In this document: positions 26,463 to 34,544 of the stretch, one piece after another
Layout of the letters: each line of letters starts with the position of its first letter
Position numbering within the stretch: the stretch's first letter is position 1
Origin: DASYAN01 sp963727755
GTDB lineage: Bacteria > Chloroflexota > Ktedonobacteria > Ktedonobacterales > Ktedonobacteraceae
Assembly: GCA_963727755.1 (NCBI GenBank)
Contig: CAVSHN010000016.1
Coordinates: forward strand, 1-64,000
Direction: 5' to 3'
Length of the DNA: 64,000 bases
Position numbers and translations under genes: made by a program
The notes under the pieces: model-generated
Database searches by the model: none
What the model was told of the DNA's origin: nothing
What the model saw: the letters and a program-made list of their open reading frames with translations, nothing else

Positions 26463-28829
26463 CTAACCAACACTCGTAATATACCAGTCCGTCGTAGTGA
26501 TACCAGGATAATGAATGGTCTTTTTCGCTACCCCCGGAGGAGGACCCGCAAAGTTCTGAATTGGACGCCCTTGTTCGAGTAGTAGCATAGTATCATGCCA
26601 AATGGGTGCTGCACCCATAATACCATTCACATCGACCATCTGCGAGTTATTATCATTGCCCGTCCAGGCTCCTACTACATAATCAGTGGTATAGCCCACT
26701 GTCCAGCTATCCTTAAAGTCATTAGTGGTACCCGTCTTGCCAGCTGCGGGCCGAACCTGGCCGGGCTTCCCCGCGTAACATTCGCTCATCGACGTGCTAT
26801 ACAGCCAGAGCGGACTACATTTGCCAAACTCTTTAGTACGCGACGCATTATCACTGAGCACATCGGTCATGACAAAAGCTGCTTGAGGGGTAATCACTTG
26901 CTGGCTATTAGCCTTGACATCGAACTGATAAATGAGACGGCCATTTGTGTCCCTGATCGTGTCAATTGAGTGTTTCTGGACATGGACACCATGGTTACCA
27001 AATGCCCCATATGCCGATATTTCGTCTACTAGGTGAATACCTAGTGATCCTAGCACGAGCGTCAGGTTAGGCGAGCCTTGATACTCGGTAATGCCCATGC
27101 GTTGAGCGGTCTGGAGCGTTTTTTCGTAGCCAATTTGCGCATTCAACTTGAGCGCAGGAATATTCAACGAGTTCTGCAATGCTGTGCGCCACGAAATCAG
27201 TCCCATATAGCCATTGTCGTAATTGTGTGGCGTATAGGGTGGCAATCCACAACACATCCGGAAGGTTATCGACCCATCCACTACGGGCATGCCCGGGCTG
27301 ATGCCCTGTTCAAAAGCCGTGATATAAGCAAAAGGCTTAAAAGATGATCCAGGTTGCCTAAATCCTTCTGAAGCTACATCATAGTCGTTGTGTTCTGGAT
27401 CAATATTGCCCAGCAGTGTACGAATGGCCCCTGTATGATAGTCGATGACTACCTCAGCAGCATCGGTGACATTATGTCCTTTCAAGGTTACGATCTGACC
27501 CTGGGCAATTTTCAATATTTTGTTCTGAATCGGCGTATCAAGTGTTGTTGAAACGATAACTCCAGAACGTGAAAGATCTGATAGCTTGACATGCAAGATG
27601 TTCACCAGCTCTTTGCGCATATAGTAATTAAAGTGCGGCGCAAGATCATTCTGCACAAATCCTCGGTGAAGAAAAGTGGGCTGTTGAGCCTCCTGAATGG
27701 CCTGATCACGCTGGATAGTATTGATGTAGCCCTGCTGATACATCTGCTGCAGCACTTCTTCCATACGGGCTAGAGCAGCCTGAGGGTGCAGGTAGGGATC
27801 ATGTGCAGAGGGCGCATCTACAATACCAGCCAGCATCGCAGATTGCGCAATATCTAATTTGGAGGCAGCCGGGGCATTGGACGTATCTTGCAAATCAAAG
27901 TACCTGAATGCTGCAGCCTCAACACCATATGCCTGCTCACCATAATACGCTGTATTGAGATACATGTTGAGGATTTCTTGTTTGCTATAGCTCTGTGTTA
28001 CAGACGGAGCTAGAGTTATCTCTTGCAACTTACGTACTACCGTCTCCCGATTACCAACAACCACATTTTTGATCAACTGCTGCGTAATAGTACTTCCACC
28101 GGACACTATATGACCACGAGAGAGGTTGTCAAGAGCTGCTCGGGCGATACCTCCCACGTCAACTCCAGAGTTTTTCCAGAAGCTACGATCCTCAATGGCA
28201 ATCTGGGCATTGATCATGTGACGTGAAATCTCTGCTAGAGGAACACTAACCTGTAAACCTTCGTCGGTAGCTATATAAATTTGTTGCCCATGAATATCAT
28301 AAGCCCGCAAACTATCCTTTGGCAAAATGTCCTCAAGTCGTAAAACCTGATCCCCAAAACGCTCATGCGTTGCCGAAGCAACACTAGCCACAGTAACAAA
28401 GGAGACGACAAAAATCATAAACAGCGCGACTGAGGTAATAGCACTGTTGACTAGTATGCGTGTACTTTGCCGATCAACAGCAGTGGAGCGCATAAAATAT
28501 CTCCTAAGAAGCCTTCGCTTGATATGCCGATTTAGACGCCAACCCGCAGGGTGCAGACGGGGTTGCGGTGCAGAATAGGTGAAACCATGGACAGATTGCT
28601 CGGGTCTATCATTGAGCCGCTGTGTGATAGCCGCCTGACTGTGTGGAGGTAGCTTGGCTGGAGTTACGATATTATGATTAACCTCATCTTGCTCAAAAAT
28701 CTTGTCATGTTGCTCTTGGGTTGACATGCCCTCTGTCTCATCTTGGTTGCCATCGGGCTGAAATGATGCATCTTCCCGATTCATTTCAGGCTGAGACGAT
28801 GCATCTGCTGGACGCCTTTTTTTCCACAT
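26463..28829 (-). CDS. Class A penicillin-binding protein (bifunctional transglycosylase/transpeptidase)
   Basis: 788 residues from ATG 28829 (AGAGAGG 8 nt upstream; an in-frame start at 28865 is less likely). A polar N-terminus of about 125 residues precedes a single membrane helix (SAITSVALFMIFVVSFVTV). The GT51 glycosyltransferase domain shows IAIEDRSFW (catalytic Glu), GGSTITQQLIKN and MYLNTAYYGEQAYGV. The transpeptidase domain has the three penicillin-binding motifs: S-x-x-K in QPGSSFKPF, S-x-N in NSLNIP and K-T-G in AGKTGTTNDF. It polymerises and cross-links peptidoglycan outside the membrane. The Gln/Asp-rich N-terminal tail is longer than in most PBP1 proteins and may bind cytoplasmic partners. 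Confidence 0.93.
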   Translation of the reverse strand: MWKKRRPADASSQPEMNREDASFQPDGNQDETEGMSTQEQHDKIFEQDEVNHNIVTPAKLPPHSQAAITQRLNDRPEQSVHGFTYSAPQPRLHPAGWRLNRHIKRRLLRRYFMRSTAVDRQSTRILVNSAITSVALFMIFVVSFVTVASVASATHERFGDQVLRLEDILPKDSLRAYDIHGQQIYIATDEGLQVSVPLAEISRHMINAQIAIEDRSFWKNSGVDVGGIARAALDNLSRGHIVSGGSTITQQLIKNVVVGNRETVVRKLQEITLAPSVTQSYSKQEILNMYLNTAYYGEQAYGVEAAAFRYFDLQDTSNAPAASKLDIAQSAMLAGIVDAPSAHDPYLHPQAALARMEEVLQQMYQQGYINTIQRDQAIQEAQQPTFLHRGFVQNDLAPHFNYYMRKELVNILHVKLSDLSRSGVIVSTTLDTPIQNKILKIAQGQIVTLKGHNVTDAAEVVIDYHTGAIRTLLGNIDPEHNDYDVASEGFRQPGSSFKPFAYITAFEQGISPGMPVVDGSITFRMCCGLPPYTPHNYDNGYMGLISWRTALQNSLNIPALKLNAQIGYEKTLQTAQRMGITEYQGSPNLTLVLGSLGIHLVDEISAYGAFGNHGVHVQKHSIDTIRDTNGRLIYQFDVKANSQQVITPQAAFVMTDVLSDNASRTKEFGKCSPLWLYSTSMSECYAGKPGQVRPAAGKTGTTNDFKDSWTVGYTTDYVVGAWTGNDNNSQMVDVNGIMGAAPIWHDTMLLLEQGRPIQNFAGPPPGVAKKTIHYPGITTTDWYITSVG

Positions 28830-29020
28830 TTTCTGAACCTCTCTTCTATCTTTGCCCTTGAGCATCCTTACACGACAAATTGCCTTTTAACGTCAATAAC
28901 GAAATAGTACTTTCACCTGCTTTCGCAAACCACGAATGTAATAAGCGGTTGGCAATGCTTCGGCGAAGTACTCTCAAGAGAGAAACGTCATAAACAGGGA
29001 GATGGTTCCAGATTGAGATG

Positions 29021-29719
29021 CTAGAGGAAAAGCTCAGGTGGTAACGCAGGTGGCACGAAATTTGACGATGGGGATGGCTCCCGCTGGAATTTTTTACCAT
29101 CTGGATCTGGTTTTTTCTTCTTTGACGCTGGCAACTGCAGCGGTGCAAAACCTACTATCGATGGAAGTTTGACACTCTCTGATATCGGCTGTTGCTGCGA
29201 GGTACCATCTGACGACGGAGAGGTTGCTTGACGTGATTTTTTCCTCTTTGATGCTAGGAATTGCTGCGGCGCAAAACCTACTAGCGACGGAATTGAGAAG
29301 CTTTGTCCTTTTTTCTTGCCATCTAATTGTGAATCTGATTTTTTCCTTTTTGGCGCTTGCAACTGCTGTGGCGAAAAACCTGCTAGCGACGGAATTGGGA
29401 AACCTAGTTTCTTGCGCTCTGATGTAAGGTCCTGCTGTGAGAGAGACCCATCTACGACACGGCCATTGGCATACTGTTCTTCATCACTTAGTCCCAGAAT
29501 TTGCTGTTGCTTCTTGCTATACCTTCCCCTCCGAGCACGCAATACATGCACTATTGATCGAATAATATGTATCAACCAGTAAAAGCCGATCACGCCAGCA
29601 CATATAGCCAAGCATAGCCAGATAACAGACAACCGCAGAACATACATATTAGCTATTGCAACTATTATACATAAAAATCCAATAAATCCTAAGCACTCAT
29701 CAATTGTAAATTCGTGCAT
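29021..29719 (-). CDS. Membrane protein with three cytoplasmic PSxxGFxPQQ repeats
   Basis: 232 residues from ATG 29719 (GAGGAGG 9 nt upstream). Two N-terminal membrane helices (CLGFIGFLCIIVAIANMYVL and VIWLCLAICAGVIGFYWLI) are followed by a polar region that holds three imperfect repeats of about 40 residues: PSLAGFSPQQLQAPKRKKSD, PSLVGFAPQQFLASKRKKSR and PSIVGFAPLQLPASKKKKPD. Each ends in a run of Lys/Arg, so the tail is very basic and could bind nucleic acid or the membrane surface. No family is recognised. It lies 190 nt upstream of the PBP gene on the same strand, and a shared transcript is possible. Confidence 0.65.
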   Translation of the reverse strand: MHEFTIDECLGFIGFLCIIVAIANMYVLRLSVIWLCLAICAGVIGFYWLIHIIRSIVHVLRARRGRYSKKQQQILGLSDEEQYANGRVVDGSLSQQDLTSERKKLGFPIPSLAGFSPQQLQAPKRKKSDSQLDGKKKGQSFSIPSLVGFAPQQFLASKRKKSRQATSPSSDGTSQQQPISESVKLPSIVGFAPLQLPASKKKKPDPDGKKFQREPSPSSNFVPPALPPELFL

Positions 29720-29764
29720 AAAAGAGTTCCTCCTCTTCTGACTAGGGTTACGCAATGCTCATAT

Positions 29765-29804
29765 AGAAGCCTTTAGAAGCCTTTAGAAGCCTTTAGAAGC
29801 CTTT
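29765..29804 (+). repeat. Four exact 10-bp tandem repeats
   Basis: AGAAGCCTTT is repeated four times head to tail directly upstream of the repeat-bearing membrane protein gene. A period of 10 bp, about one helical turn, would place the same bases on one face of the DNA, which suits a protein-binding array, but slippage alone can also explain it. Confidence 0.85.
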
Positions 29805-29980
29805 CAAGTACGTGAGCAATCATTCCTACTTCACCTAAATGATAACAGATGTTTCGATAATATTACTAGGGAAAAAAGGGACATTTTCGCCGTCTAACCT
29901 GCCGTTCCATTCCCTGTAATTGCAGTTCTATATAATTTTGCGAACACTTTACCAGTCAAAAGTCACAGGCTCACTTTCGC

Positions 29981-30009
29981 TTGACATGAGGAAGTAAAAG
30001 AGCTATACT
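29981..30009 (+). promoter_or_regulatory. Sigma-70-type promoter of the two-gene PIN-like module
   Basis: TTGACA (29981-29986), 17 nt, TATACT (30004-30009): five of six bases match consensus at -10 and all six at -35. Start point expected near 30016, giving a leader of about 43 nt with GAGGAAAG before ATG 30059. Confidence 0.8.
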
Positions 30010-30058
30010 TGCATTGATCACATCTGTCCATCGCTCATTATAGCTTGAGGAAAGATAC

Positions 30059-30517
30059 ATGCGAACGTTTCAGCCAAACATAACTATAGAGGACTACAAC
30101 GAGTCTCCAATTGCGGCTGTGGAAATCACGAGCTTGCCAAATGTAGAGCCCGACGAGGCAATAAAAATACGGAGTAATATGCTAGAGCGTGGTCTGCCAG
30201 CTCATATTCCATACCTTTTGTTGCTCTCTCAAGATATCGGTTTTCTTTGGAAAGATGATCCGTCATTGAAGGCAGACAGTTCACCCAATTACGAGTTTCC
30301 CATGGACACTGTGATGGCGCGGTACTCGAAAAAACCGCCAGAACAACGACTGTATACCGGGGAACTTGAATATATCTTTCTGCTTTGGCTCATGGATTTG
30401 AGAGCACAACCACAAGAGATGACAGAGATGCCTGACAAAAAGCTTACAGATGTCGGCTTTACAGATGCAATCCATCGAGCCATGATATTGCTGACAGGAG
30501 ATTGTGATACGCTATGA
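30059..30517 (+). CDS. Unknown protein, first gene of a two-gene PIN-like module
   Basis: 152 residues, acidic, probably all soluble; no family recognised. Notable stretches are PDEAIKIRSNMLERGLPAHIP and a helical end with FTDAIHRAMILLTGD. The gene has its own strong promoter and ribosome binding site, and its stop overlaps the start of the next gene by 4 nt (ATGA at 30514-30517), so the two are translated together. By position it is where the antitoxin of a type II pair would be, but it is larger than usual and shows no DNA-binding fold, so this role is only inferred. Confidence 0.6.
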   Translation: MRTFQPNITIEDYNESPIAAVEITSLPNVEPDEAIKIRSNMLERGLPAHIPYLLLLSQDIGFLWKDDPSLKADSSPNYEFPMDTVMARYSKKPPEQRLYTGELEYIFLLWLMDLRAQPQEMTEMPDKKLTDVGFTDAIHRAMILLTGDCDTL

Positions 30518-31137
30518 TTGTTTACATAGAATTTAATTGGCTCCTAGAGATTGCTCTAGAACAAGAGCAATCTTCTGCTGCCCGTTCTATCATCTCTTTA
30601 GCTGAAAGCCATCAGATAGAACTTGCATACCCAAGTTTCGCTTTGAGTGAGCCATCTGAAAACATGATGAGAGCACGCAGAGAACGCAATGTCACTCAAA
30701 AATCTCTTGAGAAGATACTCATTGACTTAGAGCGTTCAGAGTCACATAAACAAATTGCACTTGATCTTAAACCAGCAGTCAGTACATTGAAAAGCGTTTA
30801 CGCAAGTCAAATGGGCCTTTTATGCGCTACCGTAGAACAATTGCTAAATGCAGGGAGATGTATTAATATGGATACATCCAATTTCAGAGAGGCATTAGCA
30901 TATCAACGTAATGTTGAACTCTCTCTTCAAGATAGTATTATCTACTCTGCTGTAATTGCGGATCTTAAAAACCAGCCAATAGAAGAGGGAAAGTGTTTTT
31001 TGAGCCGCGATCACAAGGCATTTGGTCGTCATGGTGACTACAAGATTAAGACTGAGTTGGGAAAGTACAATTGCCGTTATATCGGCAGCTTCGCCCAAGG
31101 CCTGGATTTTATACATAGTTCATTAAGAACATTATGA
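30514..31137 (+). CDS. PIN-like domain protein, second gene of the module
   Basis: 207 residues. The N-terminus MIVYIEFNWLLEIALEQEQ has the form of a PIN start, with Glu in place of the usual first Asp; a central helical part (about 50-125) precedes LSLQDSIIYSAVIADL and KCFLSRDHKAFGR, which match the later acidic cluster of PIN nucleases (D near 146, RD near 172). PIN proteins are mostly RNases, often toxins of toxin-antitoxin pairs. The changed first acidic residue makes catalysis uncertain. It is coupled by a 4-nt overlap to the upstream gene. Other options are a PIN-like antiviral effector or a nucleic-acid-binding protein. Confidence 0.55.
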   Translation: MIVYIEFNWLLEIALEQEQSSAARSIISLAESHQIELAYPSFALSEPSENMMRARRERNVTQKSLEKILIDLERSESHKQIALDLKPAVSTLKSVYASQMGLLCATVEQLLNAGRCINMDTSNFREALAYQRNVELSLQDSIIYSAVIADLKNQPIEEGKCFLSRDHKAFGRHGDYKIKTELGKYNCRYIGSFAQGLDFIHSSLRTL

Positions 31138-31207
31138 TGATACCACAGCATACAAAAAACGCCAAAAACACAACTATTCGAAAAAATAAAAGTAGAAAGC
31201 GTCTTTA

Positions 31208-33457
31208 ATGAAATTGGTAAAAACTCCCAGAGAATTCCAAGCCAACCCCCAACAGGCCGCAGCAATTGCCCACAAAGATGGACCAGCCGCTTTTATCGCC
31301 GCAGCAGGCACTGGTAAAACCTCAATTCTTGTACAGCGCTTGGTGCGCCTTATCGCCGACGAAGGTATTGCGCCCGAGTCTATTCTTTGTGTGACATTTA
31401 CTCGCGCAGCGGCTGATGAAATGGAGAAACGAGCTATCAAGGCTTTAAAGGCACGAGGCATGGCGGCAAAAGATATTAAGCCACTACGCGTTGTGACGTT
31501 CCACGGCCTTGGCCACCAGATGCTGCGAGAGAAGTTGGGATGGAAGCCGCTAGAACTTAACCAACATCTGATCAGTGGTGAACCACGTCAGTGGCTCTCC
31601 GAGGACATTGTGCGCCCGTGGCGCAGTAACCGAACCCGTGGCATGAATTGGGATGTAGAGATCGCAGATGTATTGCGTGCAGTCGACCGCGCTAAAGAAG
31701 AACTAGTCATACCAGATAAATCACACGATTTTTTCCGCTCCAGCCTCTCCATCGAGCCAGAATTGGCTGAACGATATCAGGAATTTTTTACTCTTTACGA
31801 AAAAGTCAAGCAAAAAGACAAGTTATATGATCTCTCCGACCTGATCTATGTTCCGCTCCTCTTGCTGGAAAGCAGTCCCAAATTTCGTAAGACGTGGCAG
31901 GCACGCTACCACTATTTACAAGTTGACGAGACTCAGGATACGAATCCATCACAATACAAACTGATTCAGCATCTGGCAGCCCCAAAACATAATGTTGTCG
32001 TAGTTGGCGACCCAGATCAGGCTATCTATCAGTTCCGTGGAGCTAGTCCAGAGGCATCGATTCTTTCGTTCAAAACGATGTACCCGAAGGGAAATATTTA
32101 TCGTATCGAGCATAACTATCGCTCCACACCGCAGATTCTCGCAGCCGCTAATCAGCTGATCAGTCACAATCAGACCGCCTCGGACTTCGAGAAGATCTTA
32201 CGTCCAACACAGCCAGATGGAGCCCCAGTTTCTGTCACTGCCTACGATGACCAAGAGAGCGAGGCAGAAGGAATAGCCAATCGCATCGAACTGCTTGTCC
32301 GCAACTGGCGTGAGCATCTGGAGAATCTCTCCTATCAAGACATCTTTGTGCTCTCACGTACCAACCATCATCTGGGCGCTGTTGAAATCGCGATGGCACG
32401 TCATCGCATTCCCTATCGCACCATGGGCAACTCATCACTTTTCAAACGCAAGACCACACGAGACATGCTAGCCTACCTCGCACTCATCGATGGTGTACGC
32501 ATCTACCAAGACTACCTCACCGCACGCAACAGTGAGCAACCACCCAGGTGGGATGATGTCTTCACCCCGGTCCATTGTGGTGAGCAAAACGCCGCCTTTC
32601 GCGTAGTAGCCAACATTCCTTCACGCGACTATTTCACCCAAACGGGCAAGACCTCCCATCGCTTTACACCAACATTCTACGCCTCACTAAGCTCCCATGC
32701 AGCAGGACGCCCCTTACTCCAATTTTGCACTGAGCAAGCTTATACGATCGCCAAAGAGCACCAGTTCGGAGTAAAAGATTTTGCCTCTTTGATCCAGCGT
32801 GTGTGGAAACAATGCAATAATAACCCAGCCGAGGCTATCAAACTCCTCCGTCTGCATGCCTATGACGTGCATCTGCGCCATTACGATGGTAAGCATAAAG
32901 AGAGTCAAGACGAGGAGACTGAGACACCTACCCACCATGAAGAGGTTAAGCTCGAAGCACGCTATGACGAACTAGAAGAGTTGACGCAATTCGCACAAAA
33001 GCATCATACCATTCGCCATTTCTTGCAAGCGATAGCCAAATTGAAAGAACAAGCCGAGGATACCAGCAAAAATAAACGCGACTGTGTCACCCTCTTAACA
33101 GTTCATAAGAGCAAGGGATTGGAGAGTCCAGTAGTGTTTGTAATGGGCCTCATTGAAGGGATTTTTCCTCATAAACGTTCTTATACCCTGGCAACCGACG
33201 ATGGACCAATTATTCTCTCAGGCCTGGAAGAAGAGCGTCGTCTTGCCTACGTAGCCTTTACGCGTGCCCAAAAACTGCTCTTCCTATCTTGCATCCGCAA
33301 CTACCGTGCAAGTGATGCCGTACCCTCACGTTTCATCGAAGAAGCTGGTCTTTCCCCAACCGATGAAGATGGTACCCTTAACCCTTTTCTCTTTGACCGC
33401 GAGGGGAAATCTCGTAAGCTCAGTCCTCTGGTGGAGACTCCTCGGCTGTTTGACTAA
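31208..33457 (+). CDS. UvrD/PcrA-like superfamily 1 DNA helicase
   Basis: 749 residues with the SF1A motif series in order: Q motif (NPQQAAAIAH), Walker A AAGTGKTSI, Ia FTRAAADEME, II VDETQDTNPSQ (DEAD/DExQ type), III VVVGDPDQAIYQFRGA, IV NYRSTPQIL, V LLTVHKSKGLESPVVFVMGL and VI ERRLAYVAFTRAQ. ATP-driven 3'-5' unwinding in repair or in removal of proteins from DNA is the known role of this family. The middle (about 410-590) contains an unusual insertion with long polar stretches where the 2B domain is expected. It starts 70 nt after the PIN-like gene on the same strand and could belong to that transcript; Mrp follows behind its own promoter. Confidence 0.92.
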   Translation: MKLVKTPREFQANPQQAAAIAHKDGPAAFIAAAGTGKTSILVQRLVRLIADEGIAPESILCVTFTRAAADEMEKRAIKALKARGMAAKDIKPLRVVTFHGLGHQMLREKLGWKPLELNQHLISGEPRQWLSEDIVRPWRSNRTRGMNWDVEIADVLRAVDRAKEELVIPDKSHDFFRSSLSIEPELAERYQEFFTLYEKVKQKDKLYDLSDLIYVPLLLLESSPKFRKTWQARYHYLQVDETQDTNPSQYKLIQHLAAPKHNVVVVGDPDQAIYQFRGASPEASILSFKTMYPKGNIYRIEHNYRSTPQILAAANQLISHNQTASDFEKILRPTQPDGAPVSVTAYDDQESEAEGIANRIELLVRNWREHLENLSYQDIFVLSRTNHHLGAVEIAMARHRIPYRTMGNSSLFKRKTTRDMLAYLALIDGVRIYQDYLTARNSEQPPRWDDVFTPVHCGEQNAAFRVVANIPSRDYFTQTGKTSHRFTPTFYASLSSHAAGRPLLQFCTEQAYTIAKEHQFGVKDFASLIQRVWKQCNNNPAEAIKLLRLHAYDVHLRHYDGKHKESQDEETETPTHHEEVKLEARYDELEELTQFAQKHHTIRHFLQAIAKLKEQAEDTSKNKRDCVTLLTVHKSKGLESPVVFVMGLIEGIFPHKRSYTLATDDGPIILSGLEEERRLAYVAFTRAQKLLFLSCIRNYRASDAVPSRFIEEAGLSPTDEDGTLNPFLFDREGKSRKLSPLVETPRLFD

Positions 33458-33539
33458 TTGGATTATCCTAGCTGCTAACGAGAATGAAACCTTCCATGGG
33501 CATTGGAGGACAAAAGTATACTTTTTTCACTCTTCTTGC

Positions 33540-33568
33540 TTGACATGCGTTCATTTTTGTGACACAAT
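33540..33568 (+). promoter_or_regulatory. Sigma-70-type promoter of mrp
   Basis: TTGACA (33540-33545), 17 nt, CACAAT (33563-33568). Start point expected near 33575, with a GGAGAAG ribosome binding site before ATG 33595. Confidence 0.75.
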
Positions 33569-33594
33569 GAAGGTAAACAAATGGAGAAGAGTGC

Positions 33595-34428
33595 ATGCAA
33601 CGAGCATCTATAGATCATATCAGACATCTGATTGTTGTGGGCAGCGGCAAAGGAGGAGTAGGGAAATCGACAGTAAGTGTGAACCTTGCGGTAGCCCTTG
33701 CCAAACAGGGAGCAGCTGTCGGTTTGCTCGATGGGGATACCTATGGTCCCAGCGTGCCTTTAATGCTGGGCATTCGCAAACGGGGGGAAAGTCATGGTTG
33801 GCACAACACCCTCCCACTAGCGCATCGTCAGAAGCTATCTCCAGAGCAAATGCTACAGCCTCTTACACGCTACGACGTCAAAGTCATGTCGGTGGGCTTC
33901 TTTGTTGGTGAGGAACAGGCTGTAGCGCCTATGCCCGATGTGCAAGGATTGCTAATCCGCCAACTTCTATATTTGGTCAACTGGGGAGAGCTGGACTATT
34001 TAATTGTTGACCTTCCACCGGGCAATGGGGAGCCGCAGGCAACGTTAGTAAGCGAGTTAAAATTGGCTGGTGCCATCCTGGTCACGACTCCCCAGGATGT
34101 GGCACGTATCGATACTGCTAAGGCCGTAGCGATGTTCCAATCAGCTGGCGTGCGTGTGATTGGTCTGGTCAAGAATATGAACGGCTTTACCTGCCCCCAC
34201 TGCGGCGAAATAGTAGAGATTTTCCCAACGGGCACAGAGATGCGTGCATCCCTGGACGGTCTGCCAGAATTGTGTACCATTCCACTCCATCCTCCGACAG
34301 CCACCAGTGGTGATAGCGGACAGCCCGTTGTCGTCCGTCTACCTTCATCTCCTACAGCCCTTGCTTTCCGTACCTTGGCAGAAAGAGTCTCAGACGCGAT
34401 GAAGGGCTTAAGGCAAGTTCCTTCCTAA
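33595..34428 (+). CDS. mrp: Mrp/NBP35-type P-loop ATPase, iron-sulfur carrier
   Basis: 277 residues. Deviant Walker A GSGKGGVGKSTVSVNLA with the signature lysine, switch I GDTYGPSVP and Walker B-like VDLPPGNGEP are diagnostic of the Mrp/ApbC family, which holds and delivers [4Fe-4S] clusters in the cytoplasm. A C-x2-C pair (FTCPHCGE) near residue 200 would bridge a cluster in the dimer. The N-terminal MIP18/DUF59 domain of many Mrp proteins is absent, as in NBP35-like short forms. Between Walker A and the rest is a short insertion (GESHGWHNTLPL). The next gene, a TPR protein, follows after about 115 nt. Confidence 0.9.
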   Translation: MQRASIDHIRHLIVVGSGKGGVGKSTVSVNLAVALAKQGAAVGLLDGDTYGPSVPLMLGIRKRGESHGWHNTLPLAHRQKLSPEQMLQPLTRYDVKVMSVGFFVGEEQAVAPMPDVQGLLIRQLLYLVNWGELDYLIVDLPPGNGEPQATLVSELKLAGAILVTTPQDVARIDTAKAVAMFQSAGVRVIGLVKNMNGFTCPHCGEIVEIFPTGTEMRASLDGLPELCTIPLHPPTATSGDSGQPVVVRLPSSPTALAFRTLAERVSDAMKGLRQVPS

Positions 34429-34544
34429 AGAAGGGCTTTTCCTAAAGCGTTTTGACTTTCTGTAGTCAAACAAATACAATGAACTAGAGAGACATGCCGA
34501 TAACAGACTACTCAACAAGATACGGTTTCAAGGAATATATTTTT

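Noticed and set aside
29879..29888. GGGACATTTT word as insertion-sequence end
   Set aside because: A single short word without partner repeat or transposase is not enough; similar words occur near 48447.
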